NCBI RefSeq assembly: GCF_022965755.1
Contig: NZ_CP095187.1
Span: 3,286,001-3,350,000, forward strand
Direction of reading: 5' to 3'
Source of the DNA: Pseudoxanthomonas sp. F37
Lineage (GTDB): Bacteria; Pseudomonadota; Gammaproteobacteria; Xanthomonadales; Xanthomonadaceae
DNA length: 64,000 nucleotides
The notes beneath the pieces are model-generated. The model was not told where the DNA came from. It did no database searches and saw only the letters and a program-made list of their open reading frames with translations. Shown here one piece after another: positions 22,424 to 31,751 of the stretch (positions within the stretch are counted from its first letter, which is position 1; the number at the start of each line of letters is the position of its first letter). Position numbers and translations under genes: made by a program.

Positions 22424-24118
22424 ATGGACGCCGCAACAGGGGGAATCTTGGGAAACATGCGCATTCTGGCAAGCGTGGCGCTGGGCATCGCGGCCCTGGT
22501 GGCCGCTCTCTACCTGTCGGGCTATCTATCCCTGCTTTTCCTGGGCCTCGATGGCAGCCAGGTCGCGGGTAGCACCTATCTCGACTATCTGAAGCATCTG
22601 GACCATCCGCGCGTCCAGCCCTACGCCTGGCGAATCAAGACCGCGGGCGTCGTGGGCGGTGGACTCATGCTGCTGGCGTGGGCCGCGCTGGTGGTGATGA
22701 TCTACAAGTTGCGCAGCCACCGTAACCTGCACGGCCGGGCCCGGTTCGCCAGCATGATCGATCTGGGCAGGAAGGGATTCCTCGGCGACGGCGACGACGG
22801 CATCGTCGTAGGCCGGATGAACGGCAGGCTGCTGCGCCTGAGGGGCCAGCAGTTCGTGATCCTGGCCGCGCCCACCCGCTCGGGCAAGGGCGTGGGCATC
22901 GTGATACCCAACCTGCTGGACTATCGCGAATCCGCGGTGGTGCTGGACATCAAGCAGGAGAATTTCGACCTGACGTCGGGTTGGCGGCAATCGATCGGCC
23001 ACGACGTGTACCTGTTCAATCCGTTCGCGGAGGATCACCGCACGCACCGGTGGAACCCGATGACCTACGTTTCGCCGGATCCCGCCTTCCGTGTGTCGGA
23101 TCTGCAGAGCATCGCCGCGATGCTCTACCCCGACGGCGACGACAAGGACAAGTTCTGGGTCAGCCAGGCGCGCAACGCCTTCCTGGCGTTCGCGCTGTAC
23201 CTGTTCGAGCGGCACGAGCACGACCGCACCGCGGAGAAGCCCACCTTGGGCGCGGTGCTGCGGCTCGCTTCCGGCGACGGCGGCGAACTGAAGCCCTACC
23301 TGCAGAAGCTCGCCGAAGCGCCCTTCCTCGGCCCGCAGGCGCGCACGGCGTTTTCCGGCCTGCTTTCCCAGGCTGACGTGACCTTCGCCTCCATCATCGG
23401 TTCTTTCCGCGAGCCGCTGAATCCCTGGCTCAATCCGGTGCTCGACGCGGCCACCAGCGGCGACGATTTCCGCCTCGACGACGTGCGTCGACGCCGCATG
23501 ACGGTCTATGTCGGCATCCAGCCCAACAAGCTGGCCGAGAGCCGCCTGATCGTGAACCTGTTCTTCAGCCAGCTGATCAACGTCAACACCAAGACGCTGC
23601 CGCAGAACGACGCCTCACTCAAGCATCAGTGCCTGCTGCTGATGGACGAGTTCACCGCGATCGGGCGCGTGGACATCATCTCCAAGGCCGTCGCGTACAT
23701 GGCGGGCTATAACCTCAGGCTGCTGCCCATCATCCAGTCGATGGCCCAGCTGGATGCGGTGTACGGCAAGGAACTCTCGCGCACCCTCATCACCAACCAT
23801 GCGCTGCAGATCATCTATGCGCCCCGCGAACAGCAGGACGCCAACGACTATTCCGAGATGCTGGGCTATACGACGATCCGCCGCCGCGCGCGGACGCGCT
23901 CGCACGGACAGGGGAGGAACGTCTCGGATAACGAAGTGCTGGAGAAGCGCGCCCTGATGCTGCCGCAGGAGCTGAAGGCCATGGGGCCCGAGAAGGAGAT
24001 CGTGCTGTACGAGGGCCTGGCCCATCCTGTCCTGTGCCGGAAGGTGCGCTACTACAAGGACAGCCACTTCACCCGGCGGCTGCTGCCCAAGGCGACGGTG
24101 GAACCCTTGCGGCTCTAG
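22424..24118 (+). CDS. virD4: T4SS coupling ATPase VirD4
   Basis: This 564-residue TraG/VirD4-family ATPase recruits effectors to the channel. Two N-terminal membrane helices (about 13-40 and 72-95) precede Walker A APTRSGKG (149-156) and Walker B LLLMDEF; YAPREQQDANDYSEMLG near the C-terminus is typical. In X-T4SS the all-alpha domain of VirD4 binds the XVIPCD of effectors. The start may instead be TTG at 22448 or ATG at 22457, both closer to the GGGGGA box; the membrane helix is complete in all cases. Confidence 0.95.
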   Translation: MDAATGGILGNMRILASVALGIAALVAALYLSGYLSLLFLGLDGSQVAGSTYLDYLKHLDHPRVQPYAWRIKTAGVVGGGLMLLAWAALVVMIYKLRSHRNLHGRARFASMIDLGRKGFLGDGDDGIVVGRMNGRLLRLRGQQFVILAAPTRSGKGVGIVIPNLLDYRESAVVLDIKQENFDLTSGWRQSIGHDVYLFNPFAEDHRTHRWNPMTYVSPDPAFRVSDLQSIAAMLYPDGDDKDKFWVSQARNAFLAFALYLFERHEHDRTAEKPTLGAVLRLASGDGGELKPYLQKLAEAPFLGPQARTAFSGLLSQADVTFASIIGSFREPLNPWLNPVLDAATSGDDFRLDDVRRRRMTVYVGIQPNKLAESRLIVNLFFSQLINVNTKTLPQNDASLKHQCLLLMDEFTAIGRVDIISKAVAYMAGYNLRLLPIIQSMAQLDAVYGKELSRTLITNHALQIIYAPREQQDANDYSEMLGYTTIRRRARTRSHGQGRNVSDNEVLEKRALMLPQELKAMGPEKEIVLYEGLAHPVLCRKVRYYKDSHFTRRLLPKATVEPLRL

Positions 24119-24196
24119 CCATCGCGCCCGCTCGCACGGCGGACAGGCACCCGGTTAGAATCCGCCGGTCTCCCCACCCGCGTTCCGAGGTCTTTC

Positions 24197-24571
24197 ATGC
24201 AATGTCCGAAATGCCACGGCGCGATGGAACCGATCGCAATGGCGCAAGCGCACGTACATCGCTGCGGACAGTGCAAAGGGCTGTGGTTCGAGATGGTCGA
24301 TCACGAGATATTGAAGGACCGGGCCGGGGAACTCGACATCGGCGATGCCGCGCAGGGCGAGCAGTACAACCGGATCGACCGCATCAAGTGCCCGGCCTGC
24401 TTCGGCAACCGCGATCTGATCCGCATGGTGGACCCGTTGCAGCCGCACATCTGGTTCGAGAGCTGCAAGGGATGCTACGGCCGGTTCTACGACGCGGGCG
24501 AGTACCGCGACTTCGCCGAGATCGAGTTTGCCGACCTGATCAGGGACTGGAACGCACCCGAGCGCCTGTGA
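24197..24571 (+). CDS. Zinc-ribbon (zf-TFIIB-like) protein
   Basis: The 124-residue protein begins with CPKCHGAME...HRCGQCKGLWFE, the TFIIB-type zinc-ribbon signature (PF13453), and has a second Cys set (CPACFGN, CKGCYGRFYD) that likely forms another metal site. It has no membrane segment. Function is unknown in the family. It stands 78 nt after virD4 on the same strand but looks unrelated to secretion. Confidence 0.8.
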   Translation: MQCPKCHGAMEPIAMAQAHVHRCGQCKGLWFEMVDHEILKDRAGELDIGDAAQGEQYNRIDRIKCPACFGNRDLIRMVDPLQPHIWFESCKGCYGRFYDAGEYRDFAEIEFADLIRDWNAPERL

Positions 24572-24583
24572 TGCGGCCGGCGC

Positions 24584-25306
24584 CTAGGACGCCGCCGCGC
24601 CACCGCGTTCCCTGCAGCCCCAGTTGAGGATGGGCGTTCCCGGCGGCAGCACGCGCCTGAACATGTCCACGCGGCCGGGTTTTGGGTTGACCACGACCGG
24701 CGCGCGCGCCGCCTTCAGCAGCGGCAGGTCCGCGCTGCTGTCCGAGTACGCCACCGCGATCTCGCCATAACCGCGCTCGCGCAGCATGCGCATCTTCTCT
24801 TCGTTGTGGCAGTGGCGCGTGGCCACCACCGCGCCCAGGCGCGGGCCCACCGCCGTGCCGATCACCGGCACATCCTCGTGCGCGACAAAGCTGAGGATGG
24901 CGCGCGCCAGCTCGGGCGGTGCGCCCGTGGCGACGACGACGCGATCGCCCGTGGCCCGATGCTCGCGGAACACCTCCAGCGCGTGCGGCAGCAGGCGTTG
25001 CTGCACGTCCTCGCGGTGGATGGCCACGTACTGGTCGATCAGCGCGTCGAAGCTGCGCCGCCCGTGCAGGCCGAACGTGCCGATCCAGATGTAGCCGGAA
25101 ATCCCGCGCCGCCGGGTAGGCAGGAAGGCCACCATGGGACCCAGCACGACCGAGGCCATGAGCGCCACCGCCGCGCGCAGCGGATTGCGGCGGATCAGCC
25201 AGGCCACCAGATGACCCCCCGAATCGCCGTCGTACAGCGTGTGGTCGAAATCGAAGACCACGACCGGGGCGTCGGGTCGGGGGGCGGGATAAGGCGTGTC
25301 CGTCAT
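24584..25306 (-). CDS. HAD-family (IB) phosphatase
   Basis: This 240-residue protein has HAD motif [13 protein letters not shown] (nucleophile Asp), motif [12 protein letters not shown], and a C-terminal [11 protein letters not shown]sp pair. Its arrangement resembles SerB-like HAD-IB phosphatases. A hydrophobic segment (about 43-65) could be a cap helix or a membrane contact. It overlaps the trpC stop (ATGA at 25303-25306), so it is translationally coupled to the trp operon; the substrate is not predictable. Confidence 0.85.
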   Translation of the reverse strand: MTDTPYPAPRPDAPVVVFDFDHTLYDGDSGGHLVAWLIRRNPLRAAVALMASVVLGPMVAFLPTRRRGISGYIWIGTFGLHGRRSFDALIDQYVAIHREDVQQRLLPHALEVFREHRATGDRVVVATGAPPELARAILSFVAHEDVPVIGTAVGPRLGAVVATRHCHNEEKMRMLRERGYGEIAVAYSDSSADLPLLKAARAPVVVNPKPGRVDMFRRVLPPGTPILNWGCRERGGAAAS

Positions 25307-26097
25307 GCGGCGAAGAATAGCTGACGCAGTGCCTCGCCCGGTTCCTCGGCGCGCATGAACGTCTCACCGACGAGGAAGGCGTTGACGCCTGCGGCACGCA
25401 TCCTGGCGACATCGTCGGGCACCACGATGCCGCTTTCGGTGACCAGCAGCCGGTCTTTCGGCACCGCCTCCTTCATCGCCAGCGTGGTATCCAGGCTGAC
25501 CTCGAAGGTGCGCAGGTTCCGGTTGTTGATCCCGACCAGCGGCACCGGCACCTGCAGGGCACGCTCCAGCTCGTCGATGTCGTGCACTTCCACCAGCACG
25601 TCCATGTCCAGCTGCATGGCCAGGCCGGACAGCTCGACCAGCTGGCCGTCGTCCAGCGCCGCCACGATCAGCAGGATGCAGTCCGCGCCCAACGCACGCG
25701 CTTCGTACACCTGGTACGGATCGACGGTGAAGTCCTTGCGCAGCACGGGCAGCGTGCATGCGTCGCGGGCCTCGCGCAGGTAATCGTCCGCGCCCTGGAA
25801 GAAGTCGATGTCGGTCAGCACCGACAGGCACGCCGCGCCGCCGAACTCGTAGCTGACGGCGATATCGGCAGGGCGGAAGTCCGGGCGGATCACGCCCTTG
25901 GAGGGGCTTGCCTTCTTCACCTCGGCGATCACCGCCGGATCGCCCTGGGCGATCACCGCGTGGAGCGCATCGGCAAAGCCGCGCGTCGGCGGCGCATCGG
26001 CGACGCGCGCGCGCAGGTCGGCCAACGGAACGCGGGCGCTGCGCTCGGCAATCTCGTCCGCCTTGCGGGCGAGGATGGTGGTCAGGATGTCGCTCAT
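25303..26097 (-). CDS. trpC: Indole-3-glycerol phosphate synthase
   Basis: The 264-residue TIM barrel converts CdRP to indole-3-glycerol phosphate in tryptophan synthesis. Conserved elements are [12 protein letters not shown] (catalytic Lys), [39 protein letters not shown] and VTESGI. It is a stand-alone IGPS without a fused TrpF. It sits 46 nt after the ABM gene and overlaps the HAD gene by 4 nt. Confidence 0.97.
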   Translation of the reverse strand: MSDILTTILARKADEIAERSARVPLADLRARVADAPPTRGFADALHAVIAQGDPAVIAEVKKASPSKGVIRPDFRPADIAVSYEFGGAACLSVLTDIDFFQGADDYLREARDACTLPVLRKDFTVDPYQVYEARALGADCILLIVAALDDGQLVELSGLAMQLDMDVLVEVHDIDELERALQVPVPLVGINNRNLRTFEVSLDTTLAMKEAVPKDRLLVTESGIVVPDDVARMRAAGVNAFLVGETFMRAEEPGEALRQLFFAA

Positions 26098-26143
26098 GCA
26101 GTCCTCAGGCGGATACCGCCCGTGCGGGCCCGGTATTTTCGCA

Positions 26144-26503
26144 CTATCCGCGGCGCTCGGCGGCCCCGCGGTCCCAGCCATAGGCCCGCTCCACCCTGGC
26201 CACCCGCAGCTCGAAGTGGTCGTACCAGTCCCGTCGGCCCTGCTCGCGCGCGGCCGTGTGCTCGGCATGCTGGCGCCAGGCGAGGATCGCGGCCTCGCTT
26301 TCCCAGTACGCCACGGTGATGCCGAAGCCATCCGCACCGCGCGTGGATTCCATGCCGAGGAAGCCGGGCTGCTGCTGCGCCAGTTCGACCATGCGCTCGG
26401 CCATGGCGCCGTAGCCGGGCTCGTCCCGGCCATTGCGCAGCGAGGAGAAAATCACCGCGTAGTAAGGCGGCTTGGGCAGGCTGGCGAATCCGCTGGCGGC
26501 CAT
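26144..26503 (-). CDS. Antibiotic biosynthesis monooxygenase (ABM)-like protein
   Basis: The 119-residue protein has a dimeric alpha/beta-barrel ABM pattern: [11 protein letters not shown] at the start, [11 protein letters not shown] and [19 protein letters not shown]. Many members are heme- or quinol-linked oxygenases, others are non-enzymatic. Its ATG is 1 nt beyond the trpD stop, placing it in the trp operon between trpD and trpC. The same insertion is common in Xanthomonadaceae as I recall; no role in tryptophan synthesis is known. Confidence 0.8.
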   Translation of the reverse strand: MAASGFASLPKPPYYAVIFSSLRNGRDEPGYGAMAERMVELAQQQPGFLGMESTRGADGFGITVAYWESEAAILAWRQHAEHTAAREQGRRDWYDHFELRVARVERAYGWDRGAAERRG

Positions 26504-26504
26504 G

Positions 26505-27548
26505 TCAGTGCGCTCCCTGTTTGCCGAGCGCCCGGGTCGTGGCGACGAAGTGCTGGAGCCGTTCCAGCGCCTTGCCGCTGGCGATGGCGTCGCGCGCGGC
26601 GGCGATGCCCGCCTCGATGCTGTCCGCGACGCCCGCCACATACAACGCCGCGCCGGCGTTCAACACGACGATCTCGCGCGCCGGGCCGGGCCGGTTGTCC
26701 AGCACGCCCAGCAGCATGGCCTTCGACTCGGCGGCATCGCCCACGCGCAGGTTGCGGCTGGCGGCCATCGCGATGCCGAAATCTTCCGGATGCAACTCGT
26801 ACTCGCGTACTTCGCCGTCGCGCAGTTCGCCGACCAGCGTGCCGGCACCCAGCGAGAGTTCGTCCATGCCATCGCGGCCCCAGACCACCAGCGCGCGCTG
26901 GGCACCCAGTTCCTGCAGTACGCGCGCCTGGATGCCGACCAGGTCGGGGTGGAATACGCCCATCAGGATGCTCGGCGCGCCCGCCGGATTGGTCAGCGGA
27001 CCGAGGATGTTGAAGATGGTGCGCACGCCCATTTCGCGACGCACGGGCGCGACCACCTTCATCGCGGGATGGTGGATCGGCGCGAACATGAAGCCGATCC
27101 CGGCCTGCGCGATGGACTGCGCCACGTGTTCCGGCTGCAGTTCGATGTCCACTCCCAGCGCTTCCAGCACGTCGGCGCTGCCCGACTTCGACGACACGCT
27201 GCGGTTGCCGTGCTTGGCGATGCGCGCACCGGCCGCGGCCGCCACGAACATCGAGCAGGTGGAGATGTTGAAGGTGTGCGAACCGTCGCCACCGGTACCG
27301 ACGATATCGACCAGATGCGTGCGATCGGCGACATCCACGGTGCGGGAGAACTCGCGCATCACCGTGGCGGCGCCGGCGATCTCGCCGACGGTCTCCTTCT
27401 TCACGCGCAGGCCGGTCAGGATGGCCGCGGTCATCGTCGGCGACACGTCGCCGCGCATGATCTGGCGCATCAGGTCGACCATTTCGTCGTGGAAGATCTC
27501 GCGATGCTCGATGGTGCGCTGGAGGGCTTCTTGGGGGGTCAGTGGCAT
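26505..27548 (-). CDS. trpD: Anthranilate phosphoribosyltransferase
   Basis: The 347-residue product transfers phosphoribose from PRPP to anthranilate. It carries the glycine-rich [21 protein letters not shown] loop, [21 protein letters not shown] and [14 protein letters not shown]. The ATG at 27548 is the family start; an in-frame extension upstream runs into the GTAG repeat and is not used. It is separated from trpG by a 103-bp gap that holds a repeat pair. Confidence 0.97.
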   Translation of the reverse strand: MPLTPQEALQRTIEHREIFHDEMVDLMRQIMRGDVSPTMTAAILTGLRVKKETVGEIAGAATVMREFSRTVDVADRTHLVDIVGTGGDGSHTFNISTCSMFVAAAAGARIAKHGNRSVSSKSGSADVLEALGVDIELQPEHVAQSIAQAGIGFMFAPIHHPAMKVVAPVRREMGVRTIFNILGPLTNPAGAPSILMGVFHPDLVGIQARVLQELGAQRALVVWGRDGMDELSLGAGTLVGELRDGEVREYELHPEDFGIAMAASRNLRVGDAAESKAMLLGVLDNRPGPAREIVVLNAGAALYVAGVADSIEAGIAAARDAIASGKALERLQHFVATTRALGKQGAH

Positions 27549-27561
27549 CTTCGGTGGCCTA

Positions 27562-27634
27562 TGGGAGCGGGCCATGCCCGCGATGCGCTGGGTGCCTGGC
27601 AGGAAAAGCATCGCGGGCGTGACCCGCTCCTGCA
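27562..27634. repeat. GTAG-type (SMAG-like) palindrome pair between trpG and trpD
   Basis: TGGGAGCGGGCCATGCCCG... (27562-27586) faces an imperfect inverted copy (27608-27634) across 21 bp. Each copy has an inner GCGGG/CCCGC stem. The pair interrupts the trp operon and could form a large transcript hairpin. Confidence 0.8.
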
Positions 27635-27651
27635 AAGGCCGGCGTCGGAGA

Positions 27652-28230
27652 TCATCTCTCCAGGAAGTTCTTCAGCAGGGCGTGGCCGTGTTCGGTCAGG
27701 ATCGATTCGGGGTGGAACTGCACGCCTTCCACGGGATACTCGCGATGGCGCAGGCCCATGATCTCCTCGAAGCTGCCGTCCTCGTTCTCGGTCCAGGCGG
27801 TCACCTCCAGTACGCCCGGCAGGCTGCTGCGCTCCACCACCAGCGAGTGGTAGCGCGTGGCCTCGTAGGCATCCGGCAGGCCGGCGAACACGCCCTTGCC
27901 CTGGTGCCGGATGCGCGAGGTCTTGCCGTGCATGATGCGACCGGCGCGGATGACGTGGCCGCCGTAAGCCTGGCCGATGCTCTGGTGGCCCAGGCACACG
28001 CCCAGGATCGGCGTATTCGCGCCAAGCCGCTCGATGATCTCCAGCGAGACCCCGGCTTCGTTGGGCGTGCATGGGCCGGGCGAAATGACGATGCGCTCGG
28101 GTGCCAGCCTGGCGATCTCGTCCACCGTCATCGCATCGTTGCGCACCACCTTCACCTCGGCGCCCAGCGACTGCAGGTACTGCACGAGGTTGTAGGTGAA
28201 GCTGTCGTAGTTGTCGATCATCAACAGCAT
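27652..28230 (-). CDS. trpG: Anthranilate synthase component II (glutamine amidotransferase)
   Basis: The 192-residue class-I amidotransferase supplies ammonia to TrpE. It shows the [15 protein letters not shown] start, [11 protein letters not shown] oxyanion region, nucleophile Cys in [11 protein letters not shown], and the His/Glu pair in VQFHPES. Members of this family can also serve para-aminobenzoate synthesis. It starts 3 nt after the SIMPL-domain gene. Confidence 0.95.
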   Translation of the reverse strand: MLLMIDNYDSFTYNLVQYLQSLGAEVKVVRNDAMTVDEIARLAPERIVISPGPCTPNEAGVSLEIIERLGANTPILGVCLGHQSIGQAYGGHVIRAGRIMHGKTSRIRHQGKGVFAGLPDAYEATRYHSLVVERSSLPGVLEVTAWTENEDGSFEEIMGLRHREYPVEGVQFHPESILTEHGHALLKNFLER

Positions 28231-28233
28231 GGG

Positions 28234-29001
28234 TCAGTCCGCCAGCAGGAATACGGTGTAGATCTTGTCGTCGTAGTTCACGTAGCCCGCGCGCAGGGAC
28301 ACGTCCACGCTCCCGCGATCCAGACGACTGCCGGTCACCGTGATCCGGTCCAGCGATCTGCCCCTGGACCATTGGTAACGCGCCGGCCAGCCGCCCTCCT
28401 GGACGCCGTACTCGAACTGCGGCGCCACGTCCGACACACTGTAGACCGGCCCGAGACGGGCACCGTAGGCGCGCGCGATCACCTCCGCCTTCTCGCGGGA
28501 CGAGGCGATGGCCTTCTCCCGCAGCGCCTTGCGAAGCTCCAACTCGGTGCTGAGTTCGGTGGTCACTTCGGAGATCCGCACGTTCTGCGACGTCGTCATC
28601 GTCGAGAGGAAGCGCTCCAGATCCGCCTGCGCGGAGAAACGCGCCGTCAGCGAACGGGCGACCTGGGTGCCGACGAACACCTGCTCCTGCCGCTGCGGGT
28701 CGTAGCGCTGCCGCGGACCGATCCGGAGCGAGGTGGCGACGATGTCGGTGGGCGACACATTGGTCTTCTCGAGCTTGGCCAGCGTGTCGGCGACATGCGC
28801 CTCCACAGCCTGCCGCGCCACGTCGGGGTTCAGGTCGGTGGCTTCGAACTCGATCGCGATCCTGAAGCGGTCCGGGATGGCGCGCGCCTGCGCATCGCCA
28901 TAGACCAGGATGTGGCGTGCCGGTGGGAGTGCGTTGACCTGGGCCGCCAGGTCCGATGATGCGGTAAGGGCAAGGGCGATCAACAGATGACGCAAACGCA
29001 T
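28234..29001 (-). CDS. SIMPL-domain (DUF541) periplasmic protein
   Basis: The 255-residue protein has a signal peptide (MRLRHLLIALALTASSDLAAQ) and a SIMPL/DUF541 domain: IAIEFEATDLNPDVARQAVE, TSLRIGPRQRYDP, then KALREKAIASSREKAEVIAR. The family is found in the envelope and its function is poorly known. GGAG lies 7 nt upstream of the ATG. It lies between the threonine aldolase gene and trpG on the same strand. Confidence 0.85.
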   Translation of the reverse strand: MRLRHLLIALALTASSDLAAQVNALPPARHILVYGDAQARAIPDRFRIAIEFEATDLNPDVARQAVEAHVADTLAKLEKTNVSPTDIVATSLRIGPRQRYDPQRQEQVFVGTQVARSLTARFSAQADLERFLSTMTTSQNVRISEVTTELSTELELRKALREKAIASSREKAEVIARAYGARLGPVYSVSDVAPQFEYGVQEGGWPARYQWSRGRSLDRITVTGSRLDRGSVDVSLRAGYVNYDDKIYTVFLLAD

Positions 29002-29069
29002 GGGAGGTCTCCGGTCCGGGGGTCCGCCTGTTGAACGCGCGACCGGTGGCTGCGGGGTTGGCGGCGTGC

Positions 29070-30134
29070 TCATCGGTCCTGGCCTTCCGCCAGCACGTGC
29101 GTCAGGACCGCCGTGAACGCTTCGATGTCGGATTCGGGCGTCGCCCATGAGGTCATCAGCCGGATCACCATGGTCCCGTCGCCACGCCGCTCCCAGGTTT
29201 CGAACTCGACGAACGCCTGCAGGCGCTCGACCACTGCGTCCGGCAGCACCGGAAACACCTGGTTGCTGGGCGAGTCGACGGCCAGCGGCACGCCGGCCCG
29301 CTGCAGGATCCCGCGCAGCCGCGCCGCCATGGCGTTCGCATGCGTGGCCAGCACGAAGTACAGGCCGTCCTCGAACAGCGCCTCGAATTGCGCCCCGATC
29401 ACCATGCCCTTGGCCAGCATCGCCCCGCGCTGCTTGATGATGTGGCGGAACTCAGTGCGCAGGACCGGATTGACGATGACCAGCGCCTCGCCCAGCAATG
29501 CGCCGTTCTTGGTGCCGCCGATATAGAACGCATCGGCCTGCCCGGCCAGCAGGGCCAGGTCGAGGTCATTGCCTTCGGTCGTCAACGCCGAGGCAAGGCG
29601 CGCGCCGTCGAGGTAGAGCAGCAGGCCGCGGTCGCGACAGAAGCCGCCCAGCGCCTGCAGCTCATCGGCGCTGTAGACGGTTCCCCATTCCGTGCTGTTG
29701 GAGATGTAGACCAACCGCGGCTTCACCATGTGCTCGCCGTGGTGGCCGTCGACGCATGGCCGGATCAGCGCCGGACTCAGCTTGCCGTCCGGCGTGGCGA
29801 CCGTCAGCACCTTGTGGCCGCTGGCCTCGATGGCGCCGGTCTCGTGGGTGGCGATGTGGCCGCTGGCCGGCGCGATCACCGCTTCGTGCGGGCGCAGGAA
29901 AGCCGCCAGTGCGACCAGGTTGGTCTGCGTGCCACCGGCAAGGAAATGGACGTCGGCATCGCGCCCCAGGCGGTCGCGGATCAGCGCGGCGGCGCGTGCG
30001 CTGTGGACATCCAGACCATAGCCCCGGTTGACCTCGGCGCTGGCCACGGCCAACGCCTGCAGCAGGCGCGGGTGCGCGCCCTCGCTGTAGTCGTTGCGCA
30101 GGCTGATCCGGGCATTGTCCGTGGCGATCTCCAT
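29070..30134 (-). CDS. Threonine aldolase-like PLP enzyme (beta-eliminating lyase family)
   Basis: The 354-residue fold-type I PLP enzyme resembles low-specificity threonine aldolases: HFLAGGTQTNLVALAAFL, GHIATHETGAIEASGHK, LYLDGARLASAL (PLP Asp) and the Schiff-base Lys in YIGGTKNGALLGEA. It would cleave threonine or allo-threonine to glycine and acetaldehyde. Its ATG shares one base with the trpE stop (TGATG), so it is coupled to trpE although not a tryptophan-pathway enzyme. Confidence 0.87.
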   Translation of the reverse strand: MEIATDNARISLRNDYSEGAHPRLLQALAVASAEVNRGYGLDVHSARAAALIRDRLGRDADVHFLAGGTQTNLVALAAFLRPHEAVIAPASGHIATHETGAIEASGHKVLTVATPDGKLSPALIRPCVDGHHGEHMVKPRLVYISNSTEWGTVYSADELQALGGFCRDRGLLLYLDGARLASALTTEGNDLDLALLAGQADAFYIGGTKNGALLGEALVIVNPVLRTEFRHIIKQRGAMLAKGMVIGAQFEALFEDGLYFVLATHANAMAARLRGILQRAGVPLAVDSPSNQVFPVLPDAVVERLQAFVEFETWERRGDGTMVIRLMTSWATPESDIEAFTAVLTHVLAEGQDR

Positions 30135-31606
30135 CACAGGCCCTTGGCCGCTTCCGCCACCGCGCGGAACAGCGCGCGGCCCTTGTTCATGGTCTCGTCC
30201 CATTCCTTCTCCGGATCGGAGTCGTAGACGATGCCCGCGCCGGCCTGCACATGCAGGCGGCCGTCCTTGATGACGGCGGTGCGGATGGCGATGGCGGTGT
30301 CGGCATCGCCGTGCCAGCCGATGTAGCCGATGCTGCCGGCATAGACGTTGCGCTTGATCGGTTCCAGCTCGCGGATCACTTCCAGCGCGCGGATCTTCGG
30401 TGCGCCGCTGACCGTACCGGCCGGGAACGTCGCACGCAGCACGTCGGCATAGCTCAGGCCGGGCAGCAGCTTGCCGGTGACCTCGCTGACGATGTGCATG
30501 ACGTGGCTGTAGCGCTCGATGACGAACTGCTCGCCCACCTGCACGGTGCCGGCCTCGGAGACCCGGCCGGTGTCGTTGCGGCCCAGGTCGATCAGCATCA
30601 GGTGCTCGGCGCGCTCCTTCGGGTCGGCCAGCAGCTCGGCCTCCAGCGCGACGTCCTCGTCGTGGGTCCTGCCGCGCGGCCGGGTGCCGGCGATCGGTCG
30701 CACGGTGACTTCGCCCTGCTCCAGGCGTACCAGGATCTCGGGCGACGAACCCACCACCTGCACGTCGCCGACATCGAGGAAGTACATGTAAGGCGACGGA
30801 TTCAGCGCGCGCAGCGCGCGGTACACGTCCACCGGCCGCGCGTTGAACGGCACGCTCAGGCGCTGGCTCAGCACCACCTGGAAAATGTCGCCGGCACGGA
30901 TGTATTCCTTCGACTGCTCCACCGCGGCGATGAAGCCGTCATGGGTGAAGCCGGAAACGAAGTGGCTTTCGTCCAGCACGTCGCGGGTGATCGGCGCGGG
31001 ATAGGAGCCGGGCTGGCGCAGCTTGGCGGTCAAGGCGTCCAGCCGCGCCTGCGCCTGTTCCCACGCACCCGCCTGGCGGGGATCGGCGTGCACGATCAGG
31101 TAGAGACGGCCCTTGAGGTTGTCGAAGACCGCCACTTCCTCCGACAGCATCAGCAGGATGTCGGGCGTACCGAGTTCGTCCGGTTTGTGGCCCGTGGCCA
31201 GGCGCGGCTCGATGTAGCCGATGCACTCGAAGCCGAACCAGCCGACCAGGCCGCCCGTGAAGCCCGGCAGGTCCGGCAGGCGCGGCACCGCATACGCGGC
31301 GCGCAGCGCCTCGACTTCGGCGAACGGATCGGCGACCTCGCGCGCTTCGACCAGTCGGCCGTGATCGTGGATCTGCAGCGTGTGGCCGCGGAACGTGGCC
31401 ACGCGCCGCACCGGCAGGCCGATGATCGAATAGCGCCCGAAACGCTCGCCGCCTTCCACCGACTCGAACAGGTAGGTGTGCGGCGCGTCGGCGAGTTTCA
31501 GGTAGACCGAAAGCGGCGTGTCCAGGTCGGACAGCACTTCACGGACGACGGGGATGCGGTTGAAACCTTCAGCAGCGAACTGCTGGAACTGGTCGTGCGG
31601 GATCAA
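30134..31606 (-). CDS. trpE: Anthranilate synthase component I
   Basis: The 490-residue protein makes anthranilate from chorismate with TrpG. It contains the LLES-like feedback element (YLFESVEGGERFGRYS), QVVLSQRLSVPF, GSSPEILVRLEQGEVTVRPIAGTRPRG and FPAGTVSGAPKIRALEVI with the catalytic site. It is the first gene of the local trp cluster. I looked for a Trp-rich leader peptide and attenuator hairpins in the 145 bp upstream and found none. Confidence 0.97.
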   Translation of the reverse strand: MIPHDQFQQFAAEGFNRIPVVREVLSDLDTPLSVYLKLADAPHTYLFESVEGGERFGRYSIIGLPVRRVATFRGHTLQIHDHGRLVEAREVADPFAEVEALRAAYAVPRLPDLPGFTGGLVGWFGFECIGYIEPRLATGHKPDELGTPDILLMLSEEVAVFDNLKGRLYLIVHADPRQAGAWEQAQARLDALTAKLRQPGSYPAPITRDVLDESHFVSGFTHDGFIAAVEQSKEYIRAGDIFQVVLSQRLSVPFNARPVDVYRALRALNPSPYMYFLDVGDVQVVGSSPEILVRLEQGEVTVRPIAGTRPRGRTHDEDVALEAELLADPKERAEHLMLIDLGRNDTGRVSEAGTVQVGEQFVIERYSHVMHIVSEVTGKLLPGLSYADVLRATFPAGTVSGAPKIRALEVIRELEPIKRNVYAGSIGYIGWHGDADTAIAIRTAVIKDGRLHVQAGAGIVYDSDPEKEWDETMNKGRALFRAVAEAAKGL

Positions 31607-31751
31607 GCGGGCTTTCCTTCCGGGACGCGGTGGCGGGGCGGGTGACGGCTACGGGCCACCATCGCCAGCTACGGCGTGCGGAAAGTTGGGAAAGCGGGCG
31701 CGCGGGGTGGGACACGCCCCTACTCTACCCGATGCGGCTGCCGGCCGGCCA

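Noticed and set aside
31607-31751. Possible trp leader peptide and attenuator upstream of trpE
   Set aside because: No short ORF with consecutive Trp codons and no terminator/antiterminator pair was found.
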